64,000 nucleotides of DNA. Origin: an uncultured Collinsella sp. (GTDB lineage Bacteria; Actinomycetota; Coriobacteriia; Coriobacteriales; Coriobacteriaceae). The position numbers and the translations under genes are program-made. Each line of letters starts with the position of its first letter. Position 1 is the stretch's first letter. The notes below the pieces were generated by a model that was given only the letters and a program-made list of their open reading frames with translations, had not been told where the DNA came from and made no database searches. Shown here piece by piece: positions 25,297 through 33,125 of the stretch. The stretch is from contig UQLF01000008.1 in NCBI GenBank assembly GCA_900541875.1, positions 1-64,000 of the forward strand, in the 5' to 3' direction.

Positions 25297-25689
25297 TTAG
25301 TTGTCATCGGTGCATATAGACACCAGAGAAGCAAGCTCATCCTCAAGTTGCGGAGCAAAGTATCTAAAAGAAACCTGCGCTCCAGTCGGTATCGACTCAA
25401 TCATATTCGCAGCATTATCTGAAACTCGGTACGATGCAGTTTCACCTGTCTTCAAATCCTCTATTGAGCAGACAGCGTCTTCAGCATCAATCGACCTAAG
25501 CACGCCTTTTCCTTGTAACATCACATCGGCATGCCCGCCAGCTATTTCTAATGAACCTGAGTCTGTCGCAGTCACTTCTCCGGAACCTCCGCGCGATATC
25601 TCTTCCTTTGTTGAACAGCCCACCAATGAAGCCATCAGCACCAAAGACAGAGCTAGTCGAATCGCCCTACTTCGAAAAAGTCGTTCCAT
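25297..25689 (-). CDS. Small lipoprotein downstream of the peptidase-like gene
   Basis: 130 residues from the ATG at 25689, which overlaps the end of the upstream gene by about 23 bases. Signal with lipobox LMASLVGC (Cys25). The rest is a compact beta-rich domain (GSLEIAGGHADVMLQGKGVL, EDLKTGETASYRVSDNAANM, SVQFRYF-like VSFRYFAPQ). No named family. Tight overlap implies coupled translation with the secreted cysteine-peptidase-like protein, so it may act as its anchor, chaperone or inhibitor (inferred). AT-richer than the neighbourhood. Confidence 0.65.
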   Translation of the reverse strand: MERLFRSRAIRLALSLVLMASLVGCSTKEEISRGGSGEVTATDSGSLEIAGGHADVMLQGKGVLRSIDAEDAVCSIEDLKTGETASYRVSDNAANMIESIPTGAQVSFRYFAPQLEDELASLVSICTDDN

Positions 25690-26794
25690 AAGTCCACGCA
25701 TAATAGCTCTGATCATACTTCAGGAAGGATAAAGATGAATTCCAGCCGTCCGCTATGCCAATCATCTGCCTTGTCTCTCCAGTTTTCTTACCAGTAAGTG
25801 TGGCGTAAGCCTCCGCTGTTACAGAATGGGCTGATCCGTTGTACAAACTCGCATGTAAAACATTCGGTCTATTAGAGTTAATCTCATTTTGAATGCTCGC
25901 GATAGCCGGAGAGGAGACAGTGCGGGTGATAAGAGTACTTCCTCTGCTTGCGCAGTAATTTGTAAACCCCGTTGCACAGGTTGATATCGGCGTTCCACCC
26001 AAAACAACGCCGGGAACAGTCTGTTCTTCATCGGAAAGAGCATGGGTATTGGTGTAATTCCATATCTGCATATATTGCGAAGGGTCGCTATATAAATTGG
26101 CAATGCCATACAGTTCCGCAACGTTCGAAAAAGCTGTCACCATACAAGCATAGTGGGCGGTAAGCCTCTTAATCTCGCTTTCATCATATGACATAAACTG
26201 AGAAATGGAACGAAATCCAGATACTGTGTAATCCTGCATTTGAGTTGCGTAAATTACAACATCGTTCCAGCTTGAAGGTTTATTCGATAAAACGACAGGC
26301 CGTCCTTCTATGGAAACAGCCGGGATTGTTCTTCCGCAATTTGTTGTTATTGAACCGTCCAAAGATTGCACGCCGAATTCGAATGGATTGATCATTACGA
26401 CTGGGTTATTGAACGAATAAGACTCGACACCAAGATCTCCTCCCCGATCCATAGGGCTGACTAAGCCGTCTCCAAAACGATATCCCGTAAGTATTTCATC
26501 ATCTGAAGCATCTAAAACCAAATAGCCCGCGGCTCTATTGGATGTCACAACCGGAACAATGTAACCAAGCGGGGACCCATCAACATCTACAAAAGGAATA
26601 GGGTCAGAAGGCGTATACGAATAGCCGAGGAGTCCCTTTATATATTTATCGGCAAGCTCTTGCGCAATTTCAGAAGTAAATTGTATCTGCTCACCATCAA
26701 TATTGCCCGTCGAAGCAAAAACCTCTTTCGGACGTGCGGCTAAGGCGACAATTGAAGACGCGACAAGTTGCAGAAAACGACGACGCGAAAGCAT
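25667..26794 (-). CDS. Secreted cysteine-peptidase-like protein
   Basis: 375 residues. LSRRRFLQLVASS near the start is a twin-arginine-type signal ending around AARPKEVFA. Residues 40-130 (FTSEIAQELADKYIKGLLGY, GYLVLDASDDEILTGY) resemble a peptidase propeptide. The catalytic-like part has RLTAHYACMVTAFSNVAELY with Cys217, NGSAHSVTAEAYATLTG with His323 and IGIADGWNSS with an Asp or Asn, in the order of papain-like C39/C70 enzymes. It is exported and probably cleaves peptides. The propeptide and residue roles are inferred. AT-rich gene, possibly acquired. Confidence 0.65.
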   Translation of the reverse strand: MLSRRRFLQLVASSIVALAARPKEVFASTGNIDGEQIQFTSEIAQELADKYIKGLLGYSYTPSDPIPFVDVDGSPLGYIVPVVTSNRAAGYLVLDASDDEILTGYRFGDGLVSPMDRGGDLGVESYSFNNPVVMINPFEFGVQSLDGSITTNCGRTIPAVSIEGRPVVLSNKPSSWNDVVIYATQMQDYTVSGFRSISQFMSYDESEIKRLTAHYACMVTAFSNVAELYGIANLYSDPSQYMQIWNYTNTHALSDEEQTVPGVVLGGTPISTCATGFTNYCASRGSTLITRTVSSPAIASIQNEINSNRPNVLHASLYNGSAHSVTAEAYATLTGKKTGETRQMIGIADGWNSSLSFLKYDQSYYAWTYGTTFSK

Positions 26795-26850
26795 ATGTTC
26801 TTCTTTCTAGAGAAGCGACTTATAAGGTACTCCTATTCTATAATCTTTTT

Positions 26851-26862
26851 TGTAACGTTACA
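26851..26862. promoter_or_regulatory. Palindrome upstream of the peptidase-like gene
   Basis: TGTAACGTTACA is a perfect 12-base palindrome about 55 bases upstream of the ATG at 26794, just before AT-rich promoter-like sequence (TATAGAAT on the minus strand). It is a candidate operator. The rest of 26863-27030 shows no gene. Confidence 0.4.
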
Positions 26863-27038
26863 GCACTGGTTATATTTCAATTCGATTTGCTTATGTCCTT
26901 GCAACCCAATGCGTCTTTACGTTTTAAACGGAATTAGAAAATCACTCATAGCAAAAACGGGCTTTAATCCCAAAGAGATGACTTTGATTATGAATCAAAC
27001 CAGCAGCCAGGGCATAGCTGCAGTGCAATCGCTACAAG

Positions 27039-27064
27039 AAAGGCCGCCCTTGGTGGCGGCCCTT
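27039..27064 (-). terminator. Terminator after ettA
   Basis: A GC-rich hairpin (AAGGCCGCC region against GGCGGCCCTT) ten bases beyond the ettA stop, with TTTC after it on the minus strand. Confidence 0.65.
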
Positions 27065-27074
27065 CTACTTGCTA

Positions 27075-28754
27075 CTAGTCGCGCGTCAGCTTGCGGTGAA
27101 TACGATGCGGCTGGGCTGCGTCCTCGCCCAGGCGCTCGATGCGGTTGGCCTGATAGGCCTCAAAGTTGCCCTCGAACCAATACCAGTTGCCCGGATTCTC
27201 GTCGGTGCCCTCCCACGCCAGAATGTGCGTGGCGACGCGGTCCAGGAACATACGGTCGTGGCTAATGACCACCGAGCAGCCCGGGAACTCGAGCAGCGCC
27301 GCTTCGAGCGAGGACAGCGTCTCGACGTCGAGGTCGTTCGTGGGCTCGTCGAGGAGCAGCAGGTTGCCGCCCTGCTTGAGCGTGAGCGCCAGGTTCAGAC
27401 GGTTGCGCTCGCCACCGGAGAGTACGCCAGCGCGCTTCTGCTGGTCCTGGCCCTTAAAGCCAAAGCTCGCCACATACGCGCGGCTGGGGACCTCGGTCTC
27501 GCCGACCATCATGTGGTCCAGGCCGTCCGAGACGACCTCCCATAGGTTCTTATCGGGGTCGATACCGGAACGGTTCTGGTCGACGTAAGAAATCTTGACG
27601 GTCTCGCCCACCTCGAGCTCGCCCGAAGTCAGCGGCTCCAGACCCACAATCGTCTTGAACAGCGTGGTCTTACCGACGCCGTTGGGGCCGATGACGCCCA
27701 CGATGCCGTTACGCGGCAGGGTGAACGAAAGGTCATCGATGAGCACGCGGCCATCGAACTCCTTGTGCAGGTGATGAGCCTCGAGCACCTTGTTGCCCAA
27801 ACGCGGGCCCACAGGAATGCGGATGTCGGTCCAGTCGAGCTTCTGGCTTGCGCGAGCCTCGGCCTCCATCTCCTCGTAGCGAGCCAGACGGGCCTTGTTC
27901 TTTGCCTGGCGAGCCTTGGGCGAGCTGCGTACCCACTCGAGCTCGGCCTCCATGCGCTTGGCGAGCTTGGCGTCGCGGTTGCCCTGTGCCTCGATACGGG
28001 CGGCCTTGGTCTCCAGATACGTGGAGTAGTTGCCCTTGTAGGGATAGAGGTGACCGCGGTCGACCTCGCAGATCCACTCGGCAACGTTATCCAGGAAGTA
28101 GCGATCGTGTGTGACGGCAAGCACCGCGCCCTGGTAGTTGTGCAGGAAGTGCTCGAGCCAAAGGATCGACTCGGCGTCCAGGTGGTTCGTGGGCTCGTCG
28201 AGCAGCAGCAGGTCGGGAGCCTCGAGCAGCAGCTTGCACAGGGCCACGCGGCGGCGCTCGCCGCCAGAGAGCACGTTGACCGGCATGTCGGAATCGGGCA
28301 GCTGCAGGGCGTCCATGGCCTGGCCGAGCTTGGAATCGATATCCCAGCCGTCGGCGGCGTCAATCTCGTCCTGGAGCTTTCCCATCTCGGCCATGAGGGC
28401 GTCCATGTCGCAATCCGGGTCGCACATCTCCTCGCCGATCTTGTTGAAGCGATCGACCTTGGCAATCATGTCGCCAAATGCCATGCGCACGTTCTCGATG
28501 ACGGTCTTGTCGTCGTCGAGCGGCGGCTCCTGCTGCAGGATGCCCACGGTGTAGCCGGGGGTGAGCCTGGCATCGCCGTTGGAGACCTCCTCGATGCCGG
28601 CCATGATCTTGAGCAGGGTCGACTTACCCATGCCGTTGGGACCCACAACGCCGATCTTGGCGCCGGGGTAGAAGCTCAGGGTCACGTCGTCAAGGATCAC
28701 CTTGTCGCCATGGGCCTTGCGAGCCTGATACATCTGGTAGATGAACTCTGCCAT
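27075..28754 (-). CDS. ettA: ABC-F translation factor EttA
   Basis: 559 residues, the usual EttA length. Two ATPase domains: GPNGMGKSTLLKIMAG and LSGGERRRVALCKLLL in the first, GPNGVGKTTLFKTIVG and LSGGERNRLNLALTLKQGG in the second, each with an LLLLDEPTN Walker B. EttA binds the ribosomal exit site and gates early elongation according to ATP/ADP ratio. It has no membrane segments and no permease partner, as expected for ABC-F. It stands alone with its own terminator. Confidence 0.93.
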   Translation of the reverse strand: MAEFIYQMYQARKAHGDKVILDDVTLSFYPGAKIGVVGPNGMGKSTLLKIMAGIEEVSNGDARLTPGYTVGILQQEPPLDDDKTVIENVRMAFGDMIAKVDRFNKIGEEMCDPDCDMDALMAEMGKLQDEIDAADGWDIDSKLGQAMDALQLPDSDMPVNVLSGGERRRVALCKLLLEAPDLLLLDEPTNHLDAESILWLEHFLHNYQGAVLAVTHDRYFLDNVAEWICEVDRGHLYPYKGNYSTYLETKAARIEAQGNRDAKLAKRMEAELEWVRSSPKARQAKNKARLARYEEMEAEARASQKLDWTDIRIPVGPRLGNKVLEAHHLHKEFDGRVLIDDLSFTLPRNGIVGVIGPNGVGKTTLFKTIVGLEPLTSGELEVGETVKISYVDQNRSGIDPDKNLWEVVSDGLDHMMVGETEVPSRAYVASFGFKGQDQQKRAGVLSGGERNRLNLALTLKQGGNLLLLDEPTNDLDVETLSSLEAALLEFPGCSVVISHDRMFLDRVATHILAWEGTDENPGNWYWFEGNFEAYQANRIERLGEDAAQPHRIHRKLTRD

Positions 28755-28845
28755 TTGCCTGTTTTATCCTTTCTACCTGCTGTTTCCCTATTCTTGATTC
28801 GCTTTAGTGGAAACGAAATGAGGAAACCAGCTCTGAAACTTAACG

Positions 28846-28873
28846 AAAAAAGGGGCATGGTTGCCCATACCCC
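28846..28873 (-). terminator. Terminator after sdpI
   Basis: GGGGCATGG and CCATACCCC arms (9 bp, one wobble) with a 4-base loop and a TTTTTT run on the minus strand. Confidence 0.8.
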
Positions 28874-28939
28874 CTAATACTACCTGGGAAAAGTCCCCCG
28901 GAACATACTATGAACTGCGTACGCTAGTTTTCCGCAACC

Positions 28940-29644
28940 TTAACGAGCGGCTCGCTGCGATTTGCGCCACAGCAGATACGAGTAGACGTAGACGGCTCCG
29001 ACCGAACCAAACGCCAGAACCGCAATCACCGCGGCGACGACTTCACTCGAAAGCACGCTGCCCGCCACGCCCATCGCAATCAGGCCAACACCCAGCACCA
29101 TAAAGCAGGCACCGCCAAAGCGCTGCGTACGGCGCCAGTTCTCGGGATCGGCAAGCGCCCAGGGCGTCTTGATACCGAGTGTATAGTTCCGCTTCACACG
29201 CGGCAAGTAGTTGCCTACGCCGATGAACAGCAGACCGACAGCACCGGAAATCAGCACGTTGACCGAACCGACCGCCGGCACCACGCCCCAGACCGTAAGC
29301 TCACCCAACCAGCTTATGGCGCACATAAACAAGGTGAAGGCGATTACGAAGCCCTGATAGAACTTGCCCGAGGTTCGATACGCCTCGCCCTTGGGGTCAA
29401 TGCGTGGCACGACGTAGAACATCGCAAGAAGTGCCAGAGGCAGCACGCCGAGCGCGGAGGCCATCCAGCTAGGACCCCAACCGTCGACGGCGCCGTTCGC
29501 GCCCCAGTGCGTAGGAATCTGCGCAGGCAAGCTCGGCATCACTATGAGGTGCGCTACGACATTGGCGACGCACAGAGCGATCAGCGCAATCCACACACGC
29601 CGCGATACCCCCGTGGCGTGAATGCCCTTGTTTTCGTTATTCAT
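28940..29644 (-). CDS. sdpI: SdpI-family membrane protein
   Basis: 234 residues starting at the ATG at 29644, overlapping the regulator stop by eight bases. Six hydrophobic segments. IPTHWGANGAVDGWGPSWMA is the DUF1648 signature, and NYTLGIKTPWALADPENWRRT is the SdpI signature. In Bacillus, SdpI gives immunity to the SDP toxin and also senses it for SdpR. There is no sdpABC toxin operon in the window, so this may protect against foreign toxins or have an envelope role. Confidence 0.85.
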   Translation of the reverse strand: MNNENKGIHATGVSRRVWIALIALCVANVVAHLIVMPSLPAQIPTHWGANGAVDGWGPSWMASALGVLPLALLAMFYVVPRIDPKGEAYRTSGKFYQGFVIAFTLFMCAISWLGELTVWGVVPAVGSVNVLISGAVGLLFIGVGNYLPRVKRNYTLGIKTPWALADPENWRRTQRFGGACFMVLGVGLIAMGVAGSVLSSEVVAAVIAVLAFGSVGAVYVYSYLLWRKSQRAAR

Positions 29645-29915
29645 CCTTATCACCTTCCGTGTTTGTAAAGCCCATAAACCAACCGATCAAGTCCTGCATG
29701 ACGGTGGTGTTTAAGCTGTATACGATGTTTTGGCCATGGCGCTCGTCGGTCACCAACCCGGCGTTTTTGAGCGTCGCCAAGTGATGGCTTAGCGACGGCT
29801 TACTGATATCGAAATGCTCGGCAAGCTCCCCCGCCGTGCAATTGCCCTCGCGCAGCAACTCCAAAATGCGCCGTCGCGTTGGATCGGCAAGCGCCTTAAA
29901 ACCCTCTCCCGGCAT
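29637..29915 (-). CDS. sdpR: ArsR-type autorepressor, SdpR-like
   Basis: 92 residues from the ATG at 29915 with GAGAGGAGG upstream (two earlier in-frame ATGs lie before this site and are unlikely). FKALADPTRRRILELLREGN, CTAGELAEHFDISKPSLSHH and LATLKNAGLVTDERHGQNIV form an ArsR winged helix. No metal-binding Cys pair is seen, as in SdpR. It probably represses its own operon. A TTAGA/TCTAA palindrome overlaps the promoter. Confidence 0.85.
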   Translation of the reverse strand: MPGEGFKALADPTRRRILELLREGNCTAGELAEHFDISKPSLSHHLATLKNAGLVTDERHGQNIVYSLNTTVMQDLIGWFMGFTNTEGDKDE

Positions 29916-29949
29916 AAGACCTCCTCTCATCATCTCTCATGACGCGCAC

Positions 29950-29979
29950 ACTATACTCGATATTTAGATGTTTGTCTAA
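29950..29979 (-). promoter_or_regulatory. sdpRI promoter and candidate operator
   Basis: On the minus strand TAGACA (29978-29973) and TATAGT (29955-29950) are 17 bases apart. The palindrome TTAGATGTTTGTCTAA at 29964-29979 covers the -35 box, where an ArsR-type repressor would block transcription. Confidence 0.6.
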
Positions 29980-30001
29980 TTGTCTAATACAGTAACATCT
30001 A

Positions 30002-30030
30002 TAGAACATTCGTTCGTGTTTAGTTACAAT
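30002..30030 (+). promoter_or_regulatory. Promoter-like boxes of the small-peptide gene
   Basis: TACAAT at 30025-30030 is a good -10. TAGAAC at 30002-30007 is a weak -35 at 17-base spacing. Start near 30036 would put the RNA end exactly at the complementary segment described next. Confidence 0.4.
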
Positions 30031-30035
30031 GGAAG

Positions 30036-30261
30036 TTGAAGCAGATGGGCCAGCTCCCTCTACCCAAGAAGGAGATGGACTATGAGTATTGACGATGTCC
30101 TGACGTTGTTATTGCTTGTAATCGCGGCTGTGGAGCTCGGCATCCACATTGGAGGTCGAATGAAATAGCCGCCCCCGCGTAATGCGAAGACGGCCACTTC
30201 TCACGCCATAAACGTGTTTCGGAGTTGGCCAACCCGCTGCAACGGGTGCCATCTGCTTCAA
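30036..30261 (+). other. End-to-end complementary mRNA of the small peptide
   Basis: Bases 30036-30048 (TTGAAGCAGATGG) and 30249-30261 (CCATCTGCTTCAA) are exact complements. The next nine bases (30049-30057, GCCAGCTCC) pair with 30221-30229 with one G-U. The intervening 30230-30248 forms its own ACCCG/CGGGT hairpin. So 22 pairs can join the 5' leader to the sequence after the peptide gene. Confidence 0.6.
30082..30168 (+). CDS. 28-residue membrane peptide, possible type I toxin-like
   Basis: ATG with AAGAAGGAG at 30067-30075 upstream, a strong ribosome site for so short a gene. The peptide is MSIDDVLTLLLLVIAAVELG followed by IHIGGRMK: acidic start, one hydrophobic membrane-spanning helix (about residues 6-22), basic end. 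This composition is like holin-like and type I toxin peptides. The surrounding RNA can pair its two ends, as in RNA-regulated toxin mRNAs. No homologous family is recognised with certainty, and a small regulatory membrane peptide is an alternative. Confidence 0.6.
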   Translation: MSIDDVLTLLLLVIAAVELGIHIGGRMK

Positions 30262-30376
30262 TCTTATGCGAATCCCGATCCCATTTCAACAAACCCTAAG
30301 GGCTCAAATGAAATCGCGATAATACCTATAATGACGATAGCTAGAACACGATTCGCTTCCCCATCGGAGGATGTCT

Positions 30377-31171
30377 ATGACCGAAAACGCTACTGCTCTC
30401 GTCGAGACGCGCGATACCAAGCTCGAAATCATCATGGGCCGCGAGGCACTCGACAAGCTCGCCGATGCTACGGTACTGGTGCTCGGCTGCGGAGGCGTGG
30501 GCTCCAACTGCTGCGAGGCACTCGCCCGCGGCGGCATCGGACATTTCGTCATTCTGGATAAGGACATCATCGCGCCCAGCAATATCAATCGCCAGGCCAT
30601 CGCCTTTCACAGCACCGTCGGCAAGCGCAAGGTTGACGTGATGGAGGCCATGATCCACGATATCAATCCTGCCGTCACCGTCATCAAGCGAACTGAATAC
30701 CTGTTGAGCGATAACATCGACGGGTTCTTTGCGAGCGTTTTGGAGCAGACGGACGGCAAGCTCGACTACGTCGTCGACGCCATCGACACCATCTCGGCCA
30801 AGCTCACCATTGCCAAATATGCTCAGGACCACGACATCCGTTTGGTTAGCTCCATGGGCGGGGCCAACAAGCTCCATCCCGAGTGCCTCCGCTTTGCCGA
30901 CATCTTCGATACGGTACGTGACCCCATGAGCCGCATCATGCGCAAAGAATGCAAGAAGCGCGGAATCAAGAGCCTGCACGTGCTGTTTAGCTGCGAGGAA
31001 TCGGTTAAGACCCAACCCCGCGACCCGTCCAACATCCACGAGCGTACCGAGTTGGGTACCGCCAGCTTTATGCCGCCCATCATGGGCCAGATGATCGCCG
31101 GCGAGGTTATCCGCCAGATCAGTGGGCGTGGTACCGAACGCGTGCGCGCCGACGGCCAACGCCTGGACTAG
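30377..31171 (+). CDS. tcdA: tRNA threonylcarbamoyladenosine dehydratase
   Basis: 264 residues from the ATG at 30377 (GGAGG six bases upstream). VLVLGCGGVGSNCCEALARG is the ThiF/E1-type nucleotide loop, DKDIIAPSNINRQ holds the adenylation residues, and SMGGANKLHP and ECKKRGIKSLHVLFSCEE are TcdA/CsdL-typical. It cyclises t6A37 in tRNA using ATP. Followed 14 bases later by tatD on the same strand, a probable two-gene operon. Confidence 0.9.
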   Translation: MTENATALVETRDTKLEIIMGREALDKLADATVLVLGCGGVGSNCCEALARGGIGHFVILDKDIIAPSNINRQAIAFHSTVGKRKVDVMEAMIHDINPAVTVIKRTEYLLSDNIDGFFASVLEQTDGKLDYVVDAIDTISAKLTIAKYAQDHDIRLVSSMGGANKLHPECLRFADIFDTVRDPMSRIMRKECKKRGIKSLHVLFSCEESVKTQPRDPSNIHERTELGTASFMPPIMGQMIAGEVIRQISGRGTERVRADGQRLD

Positions 31172-31185
31172 CAGGATGTCCTGCG

Positions 31186-31968
31186 ATGGAACCGCAATTC
31201 TTTGACACGCATTGTCATCTTGATTTGATGCTCGGCCCCGATGCTGCAGCCAGTGAGTCGGCGGCGTCGGGTCTGGGGCTCTTTGACTGCGGGGTCGACC
31301 CACGCGACTTTTCGGCCGCAAACGAGCGCGCCCGTCGCCTACCAGGCATCATCGCTGGCGTTGGGCTCCACCCCTGGTGGCTCGCCGACGGCCGCTGCGG
31401 TCCTGCCGAAGTCGATCTGCTTTGCGAAGTTGCTGCCCAAGAGCGCTACATCGGCGAGGTGGGACTCGACTTTTCCGCACGCTTTGCCGGAAGTGAGCCG
31501 CTACAAATACAGGCATTTGACCGGCTCTGCGATACACTCGTGCAGCATCCTCTTACCGGGCGCGTGATATCAATTCACGCCGTTCGTTCGGCAGGAGCCG
31601 TACTGGACGTCCTCGAATCGCATGGACTACTCATCCCAAACCCCGACTCCCCCGTTATCATCTTCCACTGGTTTAGCGGCACTTCGGACGAACTCGTCCG
31701 CACGCGAAACGCAGGCTGCTATTTTTCCGTGAACGAGCGTATGCTCGCCACCAAGCGCGGCCGCGAATATGCCCGACAGATTCCACTCGACCGTCTACTG
31801 CTCGAGACCGATGCGCCAGCCGAGCCAAACACAGAAACAAGCGCACAGTCGCTCATCAGATCGCTCACAAGGACCTCGATGCGCATTGCCTCACTCAAAA
31901 ACTGTGACGCAAAGCGCATCGAGTCGGCAGTTTTAACAAATGCGCACTCTGTTTTTGACCTTCGCTAG
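31186..31968 (+). CDS. TatD-family metal-dependent hydrolase
   Basis: 260 residues. THCHLDLML gives the first metal-binding His pair, GVGLHPWW, IGEVGLDF (Glu), SIHAVRSAG (His), FHWFSGT (His) and LLLETDAPAE (Asp) follow in the order of TatD enzymes, which are cytosolic deoxyribonucleases or deacylases. Its TIM-barrel length is normal. It lies just downstream of tcdA and before a 228-bp inverted-repeat element. Confidence 0.9.
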   Translation: MEPQFFDTHCHLDLMLGPDAAASESAASGLGLFDCGVDPRDFSAANERARRLPGIIAGVGLHPWWLADGRCGPAEVDLLCEVAAQERYIGEVGLDFSARFAGSEPLQIQAFDRLCDTLVQHPLTGRVISIHAVRSAGAVLDVLESHGLLIPNPDSPVIIFHWFSGTSDELVRTRNAGCYFSVNERMLATKRGREYARQIPLDRLLLETDAPAEPNTETSAQSLIRSLTRTSMRIASLKNCDAKRIESAVLTNAHSVFDLR

Positions 31969-31974
31969 CCCCGG

Positions 31975-32202
31975 TGGACAAAAAATGCCAAATATGAGTA
32001 CTGTTGCAAATCCAGTCACATTATTTTACGGCAAAATAGTGCCTTGATAATGTACAGCTATCCATTATCAAGGCACTTTAAGGTGATTAAAGTCATTTTT
32101 AGCAGGTTTTAATCGCTCGCAGACACCCAACTAGGCCCTCAAAAGCTAAATTTCGCTGTTACTAAATTAGTGACAGTACTCATATTTAGCATTTTTTGTC
32201 CA
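31975..32202. mobile_element. 228-bp element with 30-bp terminal inverted repeats (MITE-like)
   Basis: Outer arms at 31975-32004 and 32173-32202 match at 29 of 30 bases (begin TGGACAAAAAATGC). Inside, GTGCCTTGATAATG (32039-32052) and CATTATCAAGGCAC (32063-32076) form a perfect 14-bp hairpin. It is AT-rich and encodes nothing. The layout is that of a miniature transposon or folded RNA element. Confidence 0.75.
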
Positions 32203-32205
32203 TGG

Positions 32206-32241
32206 AGTCCCGGGGAGGCGACAATTCGACTCCCCGGGACT
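32206..32241 (-). terminator. Stem-loop after frlD
   Basis: AGTCCCGGGGAG and CTCCCCGGGACT (12 bp, perfect) seven bases past the frlD stop, abutting the inverted-repeat element. Confidence 0.7.
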
Positions 32242-32247
32242 GCTCGC

Positions 32248-33111
32248 CTATTCGGAAATCGGCGCCCCATGGCCCCAAGAGCCTTCCATGCCGCATACGG
32301 TCGAAGCAAACCCCGCCGCAAAGTCGAGTGCGCGCTCGATGGCCTCGGCGCCATCCTCGCCACGCTTGACAGAATCGAGATAGCACATCAAGAACGAAGT
32401 CAGGAACGAGTCACCCGCTCCCATGGTGTCCTTCATTTCCGTTACCGGTTTAGCCAGTTGGCGGTAATAACGATCGCCATCATAGGCAATGCAGCCCTCA
32501 GCGCCAGCCGTTGCCGATACAAAACGCGGACCTAGGCTCTTCACCCATGCCAGACGCTCGCGAATCTCATCCTCGCTCGCGGCGTCTGCCGCGCTAAAGA
32601 ATGCGAAGTCAACGTAGGGAGCAATCTGCTCGTAGTACTCGTCGGTCGAATCGTCCGAGAAGTCAAACGAAACCGTGATGCCCGCGGCCTTCAACTTGGG
32701 AAGTTCGCGCTCGGTAAAGCAATAGTTGCCCGAGTGGACTACGTCGAACTGCTTCATGTACGCAAGGTCAAAGCGATCGAGCACATAGCGAGCATCACCA
32801 CGGATGCCACCCTCATTGGAGCCAAGGAAAACACGGTCGCCGTTAACGACGGTCACGCGCGCAGCACCATTCTCACCGATGAGCTGCTTGCATTTGGCTA
32901 GTTCAACGTCCTCATCCTCAAGACTCGCAATCACGTGCTCGGCAGCAGCGTCATTACCAAAGATGCCCATATACGCGGAGCGCGCGGCTCCGCATTTCTT
33001 GGCATACACGGCAAAGTTCACCGCATTGCCGCCGGGATACATGGTGTGGATATGCTCGTAGCGATCGACGACGTTGTCGCCAAATCCGAGCGCGTTAACG
33101 TTAAATGCCAT
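32248..33111 (-). CDS. frlD: Fructoselysine 6-kinase
   Basis: 287 residues of PfkB type. GFGDNVVDRYEHIHTMYPGG at the start is distinctive for FrlD, and DTMGAGDSFLTSFLM holds the catalytic Asp and anion hole. It phosphorylates fructoselysine (a glycated lysine) in the cytoplasm, and FrlB then splits the product. It is 14 bases downstream of frlB. Assignment is supported by the frlB and frlC neighbours. Confidence 0.9.
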   Translation of the reverse strand: MAFNVNALGFGDNVVDRYEHIHTMYPGGNAVNFAVYAKKCGAARSAYMGIFGNDAAAEHVIASLEDEDVELAKCKQLIGENGAARVTVVNGDRVFLGSNEGGIRGDARYVLDRFDLAYMKQFDVVHSGNYCFTERELPKLKAAGITVSFDFSDDSTDEYYEQIAPYVDFAFFSAADAASEDEIRERLAWVKSLGPRFVSATAGAEGCIAYDGDRYYRQLAKPVTEMKDTMGAGDSFLTSFLMCYLDSVKRGEDGAEAIERALDFAAGFASTVCGMEGSWGHGAPISE

Positions 33112-33125
33112 GGCCTTTGCCCCTT

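Noticed and set aside
23778..25400. 540-codon minus-strand frame
   Set aside because: Antisense to a gene with good start and codon pattern. Composition is Gly/Leu/Arg-rich, as expected from GC-rich shadow frames.
30080..30292. 70-codon minus-strand frame across the small peptide gene
   Set aside because: It lacks a ribosome site. The peptide on the plus strand has a strong one.
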